The notes under the pieces: model-generated
Told to the model about the DNA's origin: nothing
The model's database searches: none
What the model saw: the letters and a program-made list of their open reading frames with translations, nothing else
Assembly: GCA_016293205.1 (NCBI GenBank)
Contig: JAEDES010000006.1
Span: 1-54,442 of the forward strand
DNA: 54,442 nucleotides
DNA from: Bacilli bacterium
GTDB taxonomy: Bacteria > Bacillota_I > Bacilli_A > RF39 > UBA660
Reading direction: 5' to 3'
Part shown: positions 14,526-23,934 of the stretch, piece by piece
How positions within the stretch are numbered: position 1 is the stretch's first letter
How the letters are laid out: each line of letters opens with the position of its first letter
Translations under genes and position numbers: made by a program

Positions 14526-15218
14526 ATGTGGTTTTTAATTGGAGTAGTATTATTAATTGTATTTGTTGTTTTTTGTTACTTTTTTATAAAGATTAAGATA
14601 AACAATTTTACTATGAAATATTTAGGTACTACTGATATTAAAAGTGTTATTGAAAAGGCAGAATTAGAAGATGAGATTACTCCTAAGTCTTTATCAAGTA
14701 TGGATAGTGTTTATTTAGAACAAATCAATCGTGATTTTCCTGATGTAAATATAAATGAATTAAAAAGATTGGCAGAATCTAAAATATTAGAAAGTTATTT
14801 ATGTATTGAAAATAAAGATAGTAGTAAGATTACTAATAGTAAAATTAAAGCTTTTATTAATAGTATGATTAATGATGGTGATGTTTCATATGAAAATTTT
14901 AGATTTCATAAAACTGTTGTTTCTTCATATGAAAAGAAAGAAGGTGTTGCTACTATAAATTTTGGTTGTAGTTATGAATATTATATGAAAAAAGATAATT
15001 CTATTAGAAAGAAAGTTCAAGATAGAGCGAAAGTTGAATTTATATATGTATATGATATAGATAAAGCTGATTTTGATAATAAATTATTAGGTCTTAATTG
15101 TCCTAATTGTGGATCTCCTATTAAAAGTTTAGGTAATAAGAATTGTAGTTATTGTGGTAGTGGAATTATTGATATTGTTAGAAAAGTTTGGACTTGTAAT
15201 GATATTGTAAGATATTAA
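14526..15218 (+). CDS. Membrane protein with Tim44-like domain and C-terminal zinc ribbon
   Basis: Unnamed 230-residue protein. One N-terminal helix (about 3-25) is followed by a soluble domain whose layout (short helices, then FRFHKTVVSSYEKKEGVATINFG beta strands, in pieces) resembles Tim44-like domains, and a C-terminal zinc ribbon (CPNCG then CSYCG, about 193-212). It precedes the ydjG-like gene by 45 nt and shares its zinc-ribbon theme, so it probably belongs to the same membrane-stress unit. Start ATG 14526 follows TAGGTGATA. Confidence 0.6.
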   Translation: MWFLIGVVLLIVFVVFCYFFIKIKINNFTMKYLGTTDIKSVIEKAELEDEITPKSLSSMDSVYLEQINRDFPDVNINELKRLAESKILESYLCIENKDSSKITNSKIKAFINSMINDGDVSYENFRFHKTVVSSYEKKEGVATINFGCSYEYYMKKDNSIRKKVQDRAKVEFIYVYDIDKADFDNKLLGLNCPNCGSPIKSLGNKNCSYCGSGIIDIVRKVWTCNDIVRY

Positions 15219-15263
15219 TTATGATTTTATGATATAATTACTTTTAGGATAGGAAGTGATAAG

Positions 15264-16301
15264 TTGGGAGTGTTGGATAATAAATGTCCAGCTTGTAATG
15301 CGAAGATTAATTTTAATCCGGTAAATCAAAAATGGGATTGTGAATATTGTGGTAGTAGTTTTACATTAGAAGAGATGCAACAACATAATAATGCTAGTAC
15401 GGTTGAAGCTAATACTGTTGTTAATGTAGAGAAAATGGGTGAGATGGATATGTACCACTGTAATAACTGTGGTGCAGAAATTATTGCTGATGATACAACT
15501 ACTGCAACATTTTGTGTATACTGTGGAAGTACAGCTATACTTAAAAATAAAATAGATGCTGGTAGAGCACCTAACTATATAATTCCTTTTAAGAATATAA
15601 AAGAAGATGCAATTAAAGCATTTACTAAAGTTACTAAAAATAAACCTTTAGTACCTAAATGTTTTAAAGATATTAAAAATATAGAAAAGGTTACTGGTGT
15701 ATATATTCCTTTTTGGGCATATGATTTAAATGCTACTGGAGAAGTTAGTTTAACGGCAACTGATGTAACGACATGGAGTGATTCAGTATATAGATATACT
15801 AGGACAGATACATATTCAGTTAGAAGACATGGATATTTTGATTTTAAGAAAGTTTTAGCAGATGCTTCTAGTAGATTTTCAGATGATTTAATGGATTCAA
15901 TTGAACCATTTAATTATGATGAATTAGAACCTTATAATCATGCATATTTATCTGGGTTTTTAGCAGAAAAGTATGATGTTTTAGAAGAGGTTGGTTTAGA
16001 AAGAGCAACTGATAGAACGATGATGACTTGTAATGATTTGATTAAGTCATCAGTAAGACACGGAAGTGTTACTATTGTTAATAATGGAATGGTAATAAAA
16101 CCTGAACATTGTCACTATATAATGTTACCTGTATGGATGGTTAATATTAAATATAAAGATAAAATGTATACTTTTGCAATGAATGGACAAACTGGGAAGA
16201 TGATTGGAGATATGCCGATAGGTGGTAAAGAAACTGCTATTTGGTTCTTTGGTATATTTATAGTTGCTTTTATAATTTTCTTCTTTGTATTTGGTAGTTA
16301 A
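15264..16301 (+). CDS. ydjG: TFIIB-type zinc-ribbon membrane protein, YdjG-like
   Basis: Two zinc ribbons open the protein: CPACN/CEYCG (about 8-30) and CNNCG/CVYCG (about 67-92). A conserved domain of unknown function follows (APNYIIPFKNIKEDAIKAF, VYIPFWAYD), then a C-terminal membrane helix (about 322-342). This matches B. subtilis YdjG, which with YdjH and YdjI links PspA to the membrane under stress. It starts at TTG 15264 behind AGGAAGTGA and ends 2 nt before the ydjH-like gene. No pspA homologue lies in this cluster. Confidence 0.75.
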   Translation: MGVLDNKCPACNAKINFNPVNQKWDCEYCGSSFTLEEMQQHNNASTVEANTVVNVEKMGEMDMYHCNNCGAEIIADDTTTATFCVYCGSTAILKNKIDAGRAPNYIIPFKNIKEDAIKAFTKVTKNKPLVPKCFKDIKNIEKVTGVYIPFWAYDLNATGEVSLTATDVTTWSDSVYRYTRTDTYSVRRHGYFDFKKVLADASSRFSDDLMDSIEPFNYDELEPYNHAYLSGFLAEKYDVLEEVGLERATDRTMMTCNDLIKSSVRHGSVTIVNNGMVIKPEHCHYIMLPVWMVNIKYKDKMYTFAMNGQTGKMIGDMPIGGKETAIWFFGIFIVAFIIFFFVFGS

Positions 16302-16303
16302 AT

Positions 16304-17188
16304 ATGAAAAGATTTAAATATTTAATAGCAATACTTTTATTTAGTTTTAGTTTAGTTGTTAATGCTGAAGTAGTAACTTATGAAAGAACAAAAGAAAATT
16401 ATAGAGTACCTAGTGATATAACAGTTAGTCAATATAATGAGAAGGATATTTTAAATACACCTTCAGTTGATGAAAGTATAAAAGTATATGATTTTGCAAA
16501 TTTATTAAGTGATAGTCAAGAAAAGAGTTTATTTAATTCTATTGTTAGATTTACTAATAAAACAGGATTAGAAGCAGTTATTGCTACTATAGATGATAAT
16601 CCTGGTAAAAGTGTTAGAGATGAAGCTGCTGATTTTTATGATTATAACTATTTTAAGACAAATGGAATTATCTTTTTAATAGATATGGATGTTAGAGAAT
16701 ATTCTATTGTTACTACTGGTAGTGCAATGAATGTTTATCTTAATACTGAGATTGATATTATGTTAGATAATGTTTATCCTTATATGGCTAATAAAAATTA
16801 TTATTCAGCATGTAATTCATTTATGGAAGACATTGATAGATATTATAGTGTACAAGAAGATGATTATTACTATGGTGATAGTTATGTTAAGAAACAATCA
16901 ATTGGTAGTAGAGTATTAAATGCTTTCTTTGGAGCAGGTATTGTTGCTACAGTTGTTATACTAATAATGTTATTTCAGTGTAGAATGGTTAGAAAAGCTA
17001 ATTCATCTAGAAGTTATTTAGTTGAAGAGACTAAGAAAATTGATAACTTAGGTGAAATTAAAACTGGAAGTCATACTTCGAGGGTTAGAATTCAAACTAG
17101 TTCTGGTAGTAGTGGTGGAGAAAGTAGATCTTCATCATTTAGTGGAAGTAGTGGAAGAAGTCATGGTGGCGGAAGTCGCAGATTTTAG
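16304..17188 (+). CDS. ydjH: TPM-domain membrane protein, YdjH-like
   Basis: A signal peptide (1-21) is followed by a TPM domain (VYDFANLLSDSQEKSLFNSI to about residue 185) of the YgcG/Psb32 type, with the NGIIFLIDMDVREYSIVTTG core. A membrane helix (about 206-224) and a Ser/Gly-rich cytosolic tail ending SGRSHGGGSRRF complete the usual layout. It sits between ydjG- and ydjI-like genes with 2 and 37 nt gaps. In B. subtilis the pair YdjG-YdjH anchors the SPFH protein YdjI; the same role is inferred here. The start ATG 16304 has little spacing for an RBS and may be coupled to ydjG. Confidence 0.78.
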   Translation: MKRFKYLIAILLFSFSLVVNAEVVTYERTKENYRVPSDITVSQYNEKDILNTPSVDESIKVYDFANLLSDSQEKSLFNSIVRFTNKTGLEAVIATIDDNPGKSVRDEAADFYDYNYFKTNGIIFLIDMDVREYSIVTTGSAMNVYLNTEIDIMLDNVYPYMANKNYYSACNSFMEDIDRYYSVQEDDYYYGDSYVKKQSIGSRVLNAFFGAGIVATVVILIMLFQCRMVRKANSSRSYLVEETKKIDNLGEIKTGSHTSRVRIQTSSGSSGGESRSSSFSGSSGRSHGGGSRRF

Positions 17189-17225
17189 ATATAATATAAA
17201 TATAATGAGAAAAGAGGTTTTATAA

Positions 17226-18410
17226 ATGGGATTAATTAAAGCAGCCGTTAGTGCGGTAGGAAGTACTTTACATGATCAATGGAAAGATTATATTAGATGT
17301 GAAGACTTAGGTAATGATATTTTAATGAGAAAGGTATCTACACCAACTGGTGTAATATCAAAAGATAGTGCAATTCAAGTTGCACCTGGTCAAATGGCAG
17401 TTATCTTTGATAGTGGTAGAATTTTAGATGCTACTGCTGAAGAAGGTATTTATACTTTTGATCAATCAACATCACCATCATTCTTTGCTGGACAATTTGG
17501 ACCAGTATTTAAAGAAATGTGGACAAGATTTGTATATAATGGAGCTACTAATAAAGAACAAGCAGTTTTCTATTTAAATGCTAAAGAAATTATGGATAAT
17601 AAATTTGGTACACCTGCACCAATTCCATTCCAAGATTGGTCTCATCCAATTCCAAATCAAATGACTGGAACTATGTCACCATTAAGAGTAGAAGTTAAAT
17701 GTTTTGGTAAATATACATTTAAGATTGCAAATCCAGCAGTATTTATGTCAAGAATTGCAGGAGTTGCAGATGAATTTAGAAAAGATATGTTAATTGAACA
17801 AATGAGATCTGAAGTTATTGGATCATTCCAAAATGTCTTAAATGAATTAGGAAATTCTAATCATAAAACACCAGTACTTGAATTGCCAAGTTGTACTGAT
17901 GAAATTAAGAAAATTATGGATGAAAAAGTATTCGATCAACCAATTCGTGATCGTGGACTTAGTATTGTAGGATTTATCGTTGAATCAGTTACATTAGATG
18001 AAGAAAGTGAAAAGAAAATTGATAACTATGAATTATCATCTAATAGTTTCATGCAACAAGGAACACTTGTTGGTGCATATGCTAATGCAGTTCAAGATGC
18101 TGCAAATAATGCAGGTGGTGCTATGAATGGATTCATGGGTGTTGGTATGATGAATATGGCAAGTGGAGGAATGTTTGGAGCAGTTCAAAATAATGCTATG
18201 ATGAATAATAATGGAGCTACTCAACAATATAATCCATATCCACAACAAGGTGGACAAAATACTCCTACTCATTCAGGTGTAGTAGTAAGTGCTCCTTCAA
18301 ATGCAGAAGAGTTAGATGATGGAGTTATGGCATTCTGTCCAAATTGTGGAAATAAGAATGATAATGGTTCTAAATTCTGTTCTAATTGTGGAAATAAATT
18401 AACTAAGTAA
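17226..18410 (+). CDS. ydjI: SPFH-domain protein with C-terminal zinc ribbon, YdjI-like
   Basis: Soluble membrane-associated SPFH (stomatin/flotillin-like) protein of 394 residues. The N-terminal SPFH domain (about 30-265) has the DSAIQVAPGQMAVIFDSGRI start. A Gly/Met/Asn/Gln-rich linker (270-345) follows, then a zinc ribbon (CPNCGNKNDNGSKFCSNCG, 370-390). In B. subtilis YdjI recruits PspA to the membrane with YdjG and YdjH, which are encoded just upstream here. ATG 17226 follows AAAGAGGT. The cluster ends in the terminator at 18419. Confidence 0.85.
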   Translation: MGLIKAAVSAVGSTLHDQWKDYIRCEDLGNDILMRKVSTPTGVISKDSAIQVAPGQMAVIFDSGRILDATAEEGIYTFDQSTSPSFFAGQFGPVFKEMWTRFVYNGATNKEQAVFYLNAKEIMDNKFGTPAPIPFQDWSHPIPNQMTGTMSPLRVEVKCFGKYTFKIANPAVFMSRIAGVADEFRKDMLIEQMRSEVIGSFQNVLNELGNSNHKTPVLELPSCTDEIKKIMDEKVFDQPIRDRGLSIVGFIVESVTLDEESEKKIDNYELSSNSFMQQGTLVGAYANAVQDAANNAGGAMNGFMGVGMMNMASGGMFGAVQNNAMMNNNGATQQYNPYPQQGGQNTPTHSGVVVSAPSNAEELDDGVMAFCPNCGNKNDNGSKFCSNCGNKLTK

Positions 18411-18418
18411 TAATTTAG

Positions 18419-18446
18419 GGTTAAGATTTATTTCTTAACCTTTTTT
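18419..18446 (+). terminator. Terminator after the ydjGHI-like cluster
   Basis: GGTTAAGA (18419-18426) pairs with TCTTAACC (18433-18440), followed by six T. The next gene's RBS begins only about 5 nt later. Confidence 0.85.
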
Positions 18447-18459
18447 GATAGGAGGATAT

Positions 18460-19536
18460 ATGAACGAGGGAAAACAAAAAGGTTTTTTTGCTGGTATGGC
18501 TATTTTACAAATTATAGGTAATATATTTTGTTGGTTTAATATAAATAACTATGCTAAAGACTATTTAAAAATTTTAAAAGCTGATTTAGAAGCAATGGGT
18601 TCAGAAATAGTTTTTGAATTAGAAAAAGTATTTACTTTGGATTTTGCAACTAATTATGTTATTTTTGCATCTGGTATTTGTGCGATGATAGGTGTTGCAT
18701 TATTGATGCTTGCATTAAATGGTAATATTCTTAAGAAAAAAGGGTTATCAATATTCTTATTAATTTTGATGATTTTATTTACTGTTAATGGTTTAGCTAC
18801 TAAAGCATCATTTATTGGACTTTTTGCTGTTATATTTATGAAAGGTGAAAAGACTAAAAAAGAAAAGAAAGAATCTATTAATAAACTAGAAAAATTAGAA
18901 GTTACTAAGAAGGATTTATTATTAAGTGTTTTATTAGTAGTCGTATATTTTAGTCAATTCTTTATTAATGTATTTAGTGAGAATGTTAGAATTTATGCTG
19001 TTATAGGATATTATTTAATTACATTTGGATTATGTTTATATGTATTTAGAGAACGATATAGAAGAGATTTCTTCTTCTTAAAAAATGATTTTATAAATTA
19101 TATTAAATATATATTTAAAATGTGGGGTATGATGTTACTTGCAAGCTTATGTACAGCATTTATAGTTATGGCATTAAATGGAAATATGCAAAGTGCTAAT
19201 CAAGAAGCATTAAATGGACTTCCATTATGGTTTATGATACCAGTTGCATGTATTTGGGCGCCTGTAGTAGAAGAAGCTATATTTAGAGGTGTTATTAGAA
19301 GATTTATTCCTAATAATGTTTTATTTGTTATTGTATCTGCTGTATTATTTGGGTTACTTCATACAGTTGGACAAGAAGCAACATTATATTTAACAATTGT
19401 ACAATCATTACAATATATGGCTATGGGAGCGGTTATGGCTATTGCATATGTTAAGTCTAATAATATTATGACTAATATGGGAGTACATTGTATTCAAAAT
19501 ACATTTAGTACAATTTTATTAAGTATTATGAAATAA
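18460..19536 (+). CDS. CPBP-family intramembrane metalloprotease
   Basis: Membrane protein of 358 residues with about eight hydrophobic segments. The C-terminal half holds the CPBP (CAAX protease/bacteriocin-processing) motifs: EEAIFRGVIRR (motif 1), FGLLHTVG (motif 2 His) and a final NMGVHCIQNT (third His region). Substrates are unknown; relatives process prenylated proteins or bacteriocin peptides. ATG 18460 is chosen because AGGAGG ends 5 nt upstream; a TTG at 18445 would overlap that RBS. There is almost no room for a promoter between the preceding terminator and this gene, so it may rely on read-through. Confidence 0.85.
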   Translation: MNEGKQKGFFAGMAILQIIGNIFCWFNINNYAKDYLKILKADLEAMGSEIVFELEKVFTLDFATNYVIFASGICAMIGVALLMLALNGNILKKKGLSIFLLILMILFTVNGLATKASFIGLFAVIFMKGEKTKKEKKESINKLEKLEVTKKDLLLSVLLVVVYFSQFFINVFSENVRIYAVIGYYLITFGLCLYVFRERYRRDFFFLKNDFINYIKYIFKMWGMMLLASLCTAFIVMALNGNMQSANQEALNGLPLWFMIPVACIWAPVVEEAIFRGVIRRFIPNNVLFVIVSAVLFGLLHTVGQEATLYLTIVQSLQYMAMGAVMAIAYVKSNNIMTNMGVHCIQNTFSTILLSIMK

Positions 19537-19561
19537 AAATCGTGGATTTCACGATTTTTTG
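19535..19561 (+). terminator. Terminator after the CPBP gene
   Basis: AAAAATCGTG (19535-19544) pairs with CACGATTTTT (19550-19559) plus T-run. Confidence 0.88.
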
Positions 19562-19672
19562 TATATATTTTTGTATTTTTGTTCACTATGTAGGTGAGGG
19601 TGATGAAATTTGACAAAAAGAATGAGTAGTGCTAGAATATATAACTGTCACATGAACAAAGAGGTGTTTGAA

Positions 19673-20359
19673 ATGTTTAATAGTGAACAACAAATTTTTA
19701 TGGCATGTTCTGAGGAACCGTCCCTGATTTTCAACCTAGTTAAAAGAGGTTGTTATGAAATGGTTGAAGAACTTGTTGATACGAATAAAGTTAATGTAAA
19801 TGTTTGTGATAACATGGGTAATGATTTAGTTACTAGAATGTTAAAAGCACAACAATATGACCTAGTATTAAAGTTTATGAAGAAAAGAAATTGGGATGTA
19901 AATCACCAAAATAATGATGGTAATACATTCGGTCATATCTTAGCATTAGATGATTCTTTTGCAGCATTAAAAATCGTAGAACAATTAACTAAGAAGAAGA
20001 ATTATATTCCTAATCTGAAGAATAATAAAGGTGAGACTGTATTAGATAGAGCGATTAGTAATAATTATATCTTTACAGCATTTAAAATCCTAGAAGATAA
20101 AAGATTTAATAATATCGATGTTATTTCTTTTAAAAAATTATGTAATTCATGTGTAAAAAATACTTATTATGGTAAGTATGCTAAATTAAATAACTTAGAG
20201 ATTATAGTTAATAATTTAGAAAAGAAAGAACTAGATAGTACATTGAAAAATGTAGTAGAAGAAATTTCTGATAATATGGATGTTATTAAAACTGAAATAA
20301 TGAAGAATAAATCATTATTATTAGATAGTATTATTGAATCATCAATAGTATATGTATAA
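19673..20359 (+). CDS. Ankyrin-repeat protein
   Basis: Cytosolic protein built from about four ankyrin repeats (residues about 15-150: VNVNVCDNMGNDLVTRML, WDVNHQNNDGNTFGHILA, YIPNLKNNKGETVLDRAI), followed by a helical C-terminal region of about 75 residues with no family I recognise. The partner is unknown. ATG 19673 behind AAAGAGGTG is preferred; an in-frame TTG at 19610 behind AGGTGAGGGTG would add 21 residues. A 5'-truncated copy of its C-terminal part lies at 12641-12874. It is a single-gene unit between two terminators. Confidence 0.75.
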   Translation: MFNSEQQIFMACSEEPSLIFNLVKRGCYEMVEELVDTNKVNVNVCDNMGNDLVTRMLKAQQYDLVLKFMKKRNWDVNHQNNDGNTFGHILALDDSFAALKIVEQLTKKKNYIPNLKNNKGETVLDRAISNNYIFTAFKILEDKRFNNIDVISFKKLCNSCVKNTYYGKYAKLNNLEIIVNNLEKKELDSTLKNVVEEISDNMDVIKTEIMKNKSLLLDSIIESSIVYV

Positions 20360-20388
20360 TAACCAACTTGTGTTGGTTATTTTTTTTG
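20359..20388 (+). terminator. Terminator after the ankyrin gene
   Basis: ATAACCAAC (20359-20367) pairs with GTTGGTTAT (20372-20380), TTGT loop, T-run. Confidence 0.88.
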
Positions 20389-20430
20389 TGTTATTATAAG
20401 TGTATCTATAATTATGAAGGTGGGGACGAG

Positions 20431-22461
20431 ATGATTAATTTTAAAACAGAAATGAGTATATATGATAAATTTATAGATAAAAAAGAACTAACTACAAAAG
20501 AATTATTGGAGTTAGGATTAAATAGTCATGATCTTACTAAATTAGTTGAAGATGGTAAGATTAGAAGAGTTAGACGTGGTTTTTATGATTTAGAAAAGTG
20601 TGATGGATTATTTAATTATGCTAATATTTTAGCTAGTAAGAAATATAAAAAATATGATAGATTTCAACAAGCAATAAATAGATGCTTAGAAATAGATGCA
20701 AATAATGGGAGAATTCATACTAGATTGTTTTTAGATTCTTTACATAAAAATAATTTTGAACAAGCAATTGAAAGTATTAGAGTTTTAATTAATGGTGATA
20801 ATGATTGTTATACGAAAGATGCTAATTTATGGTTATTTTTATTAAGTTTTATGACTGAGTTACCTGATGATTTAAAAGATAAAGTTAGTGGTTTAAAATT
20901 AGAAGATGTTTTAACTAGAGAAGATGATTTAAGATATGAAGATAAACTTAGTCAAAATAGAATTAGAAGTAATATTATGAACTATAAGTTTAGTCAAGCT
21001 AGTGATGAGTTAGGTGAATTAAATATAAAGAAAAAACCTATTTATATTCTAATTACTGAGAAGTTATTAAGTATGGTTAAATATTATGATATGAGAAATC
21101 AAAATAATATAAATAGTTTACTTGTTGATGGTAAATATGAGAAAGTTAGAGATTTATTAATTAGAGATAGAGATTTACATGGACTATCTAATAGTAATAA
21201 AGAAATCTTAATGATATTAGAAGATTTAATTAGTGTTATTAATGATAAGAAGATTCCTGAAGTTGAGAATATGCCTGATAGTGATTATTTATATGTAGAG
21301 ATAAAAAAACATAATTATGAAAGAGCATTACAATTATATAGAGATTTTCCTATAAAAAATGTTTCTAGAAGTGTTAAGAGTGTTGGTTTATTATTAGAAA
21401 GAATAAATGATGAGATTAATAAATTAAAAAAAGATGATTCTAGAAGTTTAAGTGTAGGTAGTGATATATTTGTTAGCATTACTAATGCATTACAAAGTGG
21501 AGATGTTGATAAGGCTTTCTTATTACTTGATCAATATTTAGAAAGAATTAATAAAAAACAATATAAGAATTATATTGCAAATTTAATTAAATTAGATGTA
21601 TTAAATAAAGATAAGGGATTTGTTGAATCTATGCATGAGTTATCTTGTGTTGGAAGAGATAAAGAATTATTTGATGTTGCTTTATATATTCAAGATTTTT
21701 ATTTTAATTTAATTAATAAGAATTTTCTGAAAGCTGCAGTATATTTAAATTTAATTAGTATGTCTAAATCACTTGGTGGAGTTGAAGTAGAAGTTAGTCA
21801 AATGAGAAGGGCTTTAATAGATGAAGCATTTAAAAATAATATTAAAGAAAGTGATTTAGGGTTACTTGGTAAAGAAGATATTGCAAAGATGGAAGATACT
21901 TCTGATAAAGAAGATGATTTATTAGAAGAAATTACTCTTCCAGAGGAGTTAGATATTACTTATACTTTAGGAGATGCTATTGATGATGTAGCTAATGAAG
22001 TAAGTTTACTTATGTTAGAACCAATGAGCGATGAAGAGATTAGTTTTGTTACTGATACTTGTCAAGCTACTGATTGTGTTCAAAGTATTGTTATTGAAGA
22101 AGAGGATGGTAAAAAAAGAGTATTCTTAAGATATTATGATAAGGATGGTCCTTATGTAGATATATCTGGTACTTTAAGACTTGCTAATTTTAAATATAAA
22201 AATAAAGAGTATGAAGAAGCTATTGAATTATATGAAAGAGTATTGTCTAAAATAGAAAATCCTAGAAGTTTTATTTATGGTAAACTTGGTATTGCTTATA
22301 GAAATATTACTAGGGATAATGATTATTCTAGGGCGATTGATTATTTAACTTTAGCAACTGCTGCAAGTGCAACTGAGGAGAATGTTGTTGATTATACTGA
22401 TTTAATTAATAAGTTAAAGTTTAGATCAAATTATAATGGTGTTGTTCTTACTAAGAAATAA
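20431..22461 (+). CDS. TPR protein with N-terminal AbiEi-like winged helix
   Basis: Cytosolic 676-residue protein. Residues about 8-50 (KELTTKELLELGLNSHDLTK then RVRRGFYDL) resemble the winged-helix domain of AbiEi-type antitoxins, which often fold as DNA-binding modules. The remainder is helical with TPR-like repeats, clearest at about 590-650 (FKYKNKEYEEAIELYERVLS, YRNITRDNDYSRAIDYLTLA). No toxin gene is beside it, so a toxin-antitoxin role is unlikely; a regulatory or scaffold role is inferred. ATG 20431 behind AAGGTGGGG is preferred to the upstream frame at 20368, which overlaps the terminator. Confidence 0.6.
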   Translation: MINFKTEMSIYDKFIDKKELTTKELLELGLNSHDLTKLVEDGKIRRVRRGFYDLEKCDGLFNYANILASKKYKKYDRFQQAINRCLEIDANNGRIHTRLFLDSLHKNNFEQAIESIRVLINGDNDCYTKDANLWLFLLSFMTELPDDLKDKVSGLKLEDVLTREDDLRYEDKLSQNRIRSNIMNYKFSQASDELGELNIKKKPIYILITEKLLSMVKYYDMRNQNNINSLLVDGKYEKVRDLLIRDRDLHGLSNSNKEILMILEDLISVINDKKIPEVENMPDSDYLYVEIKKHNYERALQLYRDFPIKNVSRSVKSVGLLLERINDEINKLKKDDSRSLSVGSDIFVSITNALQSGDVDKAFLLLDQYLERINKKQYKNYIANLIKLDVLNKDKGFVESMHELSCVGRDKELFDVALYIQDFYFNLINKNFLKAAVYLNLISMSKSLGGVEVEVSQMRRALIDEAFKNNIKESDLGLLGKEDIAKMEDTSDKEDDLLEEITLPEELDITYTLGDAIDDVANEVSLLMLEPMSDEEISFVTDTCQATDCVQSIVIEEEDGKKRVFLRYYDKDGPYVDISGTLRLANFKYKNKEYEEAIELYERVLSKIENPRSFIYGKLGIAYRNITRDNDYSRAIDYLTLATAASATEENVVDYTDLINKLKFRSNYNGVVLTKK

Positions 22462-22518
22462 ATTGATTTTTAAGGGGATTTCGGTTATTATATTGTGAGT
22501 AGAAATGGGAGTGGTTAT

Positions 22519-23934
22519 ATGCATTTACCTGATTATAAAGAGGCTAGAACTAGGGATAAGAGAGAATATAAAAGAGTAGAATATTCTTTTAGTGATGATA
22601 TTAAGAATAAATATATTGGTAAGAAATTTCATTTAAAGACTTATGGTTGTCAAATGAATGAACATGATAGTGAAAATATAGAAGCATTACTTATAGCTTT
22701 AGGTTTTTCTAAAGTAGATGATTATTTAGATGCTGATTTAGTACTTTTAAATACATGTTCTATTCGTGAGAATGCTCATAATAAGGCATTTGGTATGCTT
22801 GGTAGATTAAAGCATCGTAAACAAGAAAAAAAGGACCTTATAGTTGGTCTTTGTGGATGTATGGCTCAAGAAGCAAGTGTAGTTGAAGAAATTATGAGAG
22901 ATTATAAATTTGTTAATTTTGTTTTTGGTACTCATAATATGTATCAATTACCAGAAATTATTGATAGAGCGATTGAGGAAAATAAACAACAAATAGAAGT
23001 TTATTCTAGAGAAGGTGATTTAGTTGAAGGATTACCTGTTGTTAGAGCAAATAACTATAAAGCATATGTAAATATTATTTATGGATGTAATAAATTCTGT
23101 ACTTATTGTATTGTTCCTTATACTAGAGGAATGGAGCGAAGTAGAGAAAAAGAAGATATCTTAAAAGAAGTAGATGAATTAATAAAAGATGGTTATAAAG
23201 AAATTACTTTATTAGGACAAAATGTAAATGCTTATGGAAAAGATTTATATGATGATTATACTTTAGGTGATTTATTAGAAGAGATTGCTTTAAAAGATAT
23301 TCCTAGAGTTAGATTTATGACTTCTCATCCATGGGATTTTACAGATAGAATGATAGAAGTTATTGGTAAATATAAAAATATTATGCCAAGTGTTCATTTA
23401 CCAGTACAAAGTGGTTCTAGTAGAATATTAAAATTAATGGGTAGACGTTATACTAAGGAAAGTTATTTAGAGTTATTTAATAAGATTAAAGAAGTAGTTC
23501 CTGGAGTTAGTATATCTACTGATATTATTGTAGGATTCCCAGGAGAAACAGAAGAAGATTTCTTAGAAACATTGGATTTAGTTAATAAGTGTAAATATGA
23601 TAATGCTTTTACTTTTATCTTTTCTAAAAGAGAAGGAACACCTGCTTGTAAGTTAGATGATCCAGTAAGTTTAAAAGAAAAAGAAGAAAGATTACAAAGA
23701 TTAAATGAAGTTGTTAATAAATATTTCTTAGAAAACAATAAGAAATTAGAAGGTAAAGTTGTACCAGTATTAGTAGAAGGTGTATCTGATAAGAAAAATA
23801 TGTATTTTGGATATAGTGATACTAATAAACTTATTAACTTTGAAAGTGATAGAGAAATTGAAGTTGGTAGTATTGTTAATGTAGAGATTACTTCTGCTAA
23901 GACTTGGAGTTTAGATGGAAGAGAAGTTAAATAA
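22519..23934 (+). CDS. miaB: tRNA-2-methylthio-N6-dimethylallyladenosine synthase MiaB
   Basis: Radical-SAM methylthiotransferase that converts i6A37 to ms2i6A37 in tRNAs reading UNN codons. The N-terminal UPF0004 domain holds its three Fe-S cysteines (TYGCQMNEHDSE, LNTCSIRENA, GLCGCMAQE). The radical-SAM CxxxCxxC is CNKFCTYC, and a TRAM domain closes the protein. The start is set at ATG 22519 (RBS GGGAGTGG) because a promoter-like TTGATT/TATTAT pair overlaps the upstream GTG at 22495. The ricA-like gene overlaps its end by 20 nt, as in Bacillus (ymcB-ymcA). Confidence 0.95.
   Translation: MHLPDYKEARTRDKREYKRVEYSFSDDIKNKYIGKKFHLKTYGCQMNEHDSENIEALLIALGFSKVDDYLDADLVLLNTCSIRENAHNKAFGMLGRLKHRKQEKKDLIVGLCGCMAQEASVVEEIMRDYKFVNFVFGTHNMYQLPEIIDRAIEENKQQIEVYSREGDLVEGLPVVRANNYKAYVNIIYGCNKFCTYCIVPYTRGMERSREKEDILKEVDELIKDGYKEITLLGQNVNAYGKDLYDDYTLGDLLEEIALKDIPRVRFMTSHPWDFTDRMIEVIGKYKNIMPSVHLPVQSGSSRILKLMGRRYTKESYLELFNKIKEVVPGVSISTDIIVGFPGETEEDFLETLDLVNKCKYDNAFTFIFSKREGTPACKLDDPVSLKEKEERLQRLNEVVNKYFLENNKKLEGKVVPVLVEGVSDKKNMYFGYSDTNKLINFESDREIEVGSIVNVEITSAKTWSLDGREVK

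Noticed and set aside
20431..22461. Type IV toxin-antitoxin (AbiE) system
   Set aside because: Only an AbiEi-like N-terminal winged helix is present; there is no AbiEii toxin neighbour and the protein is mostly TPR-like.
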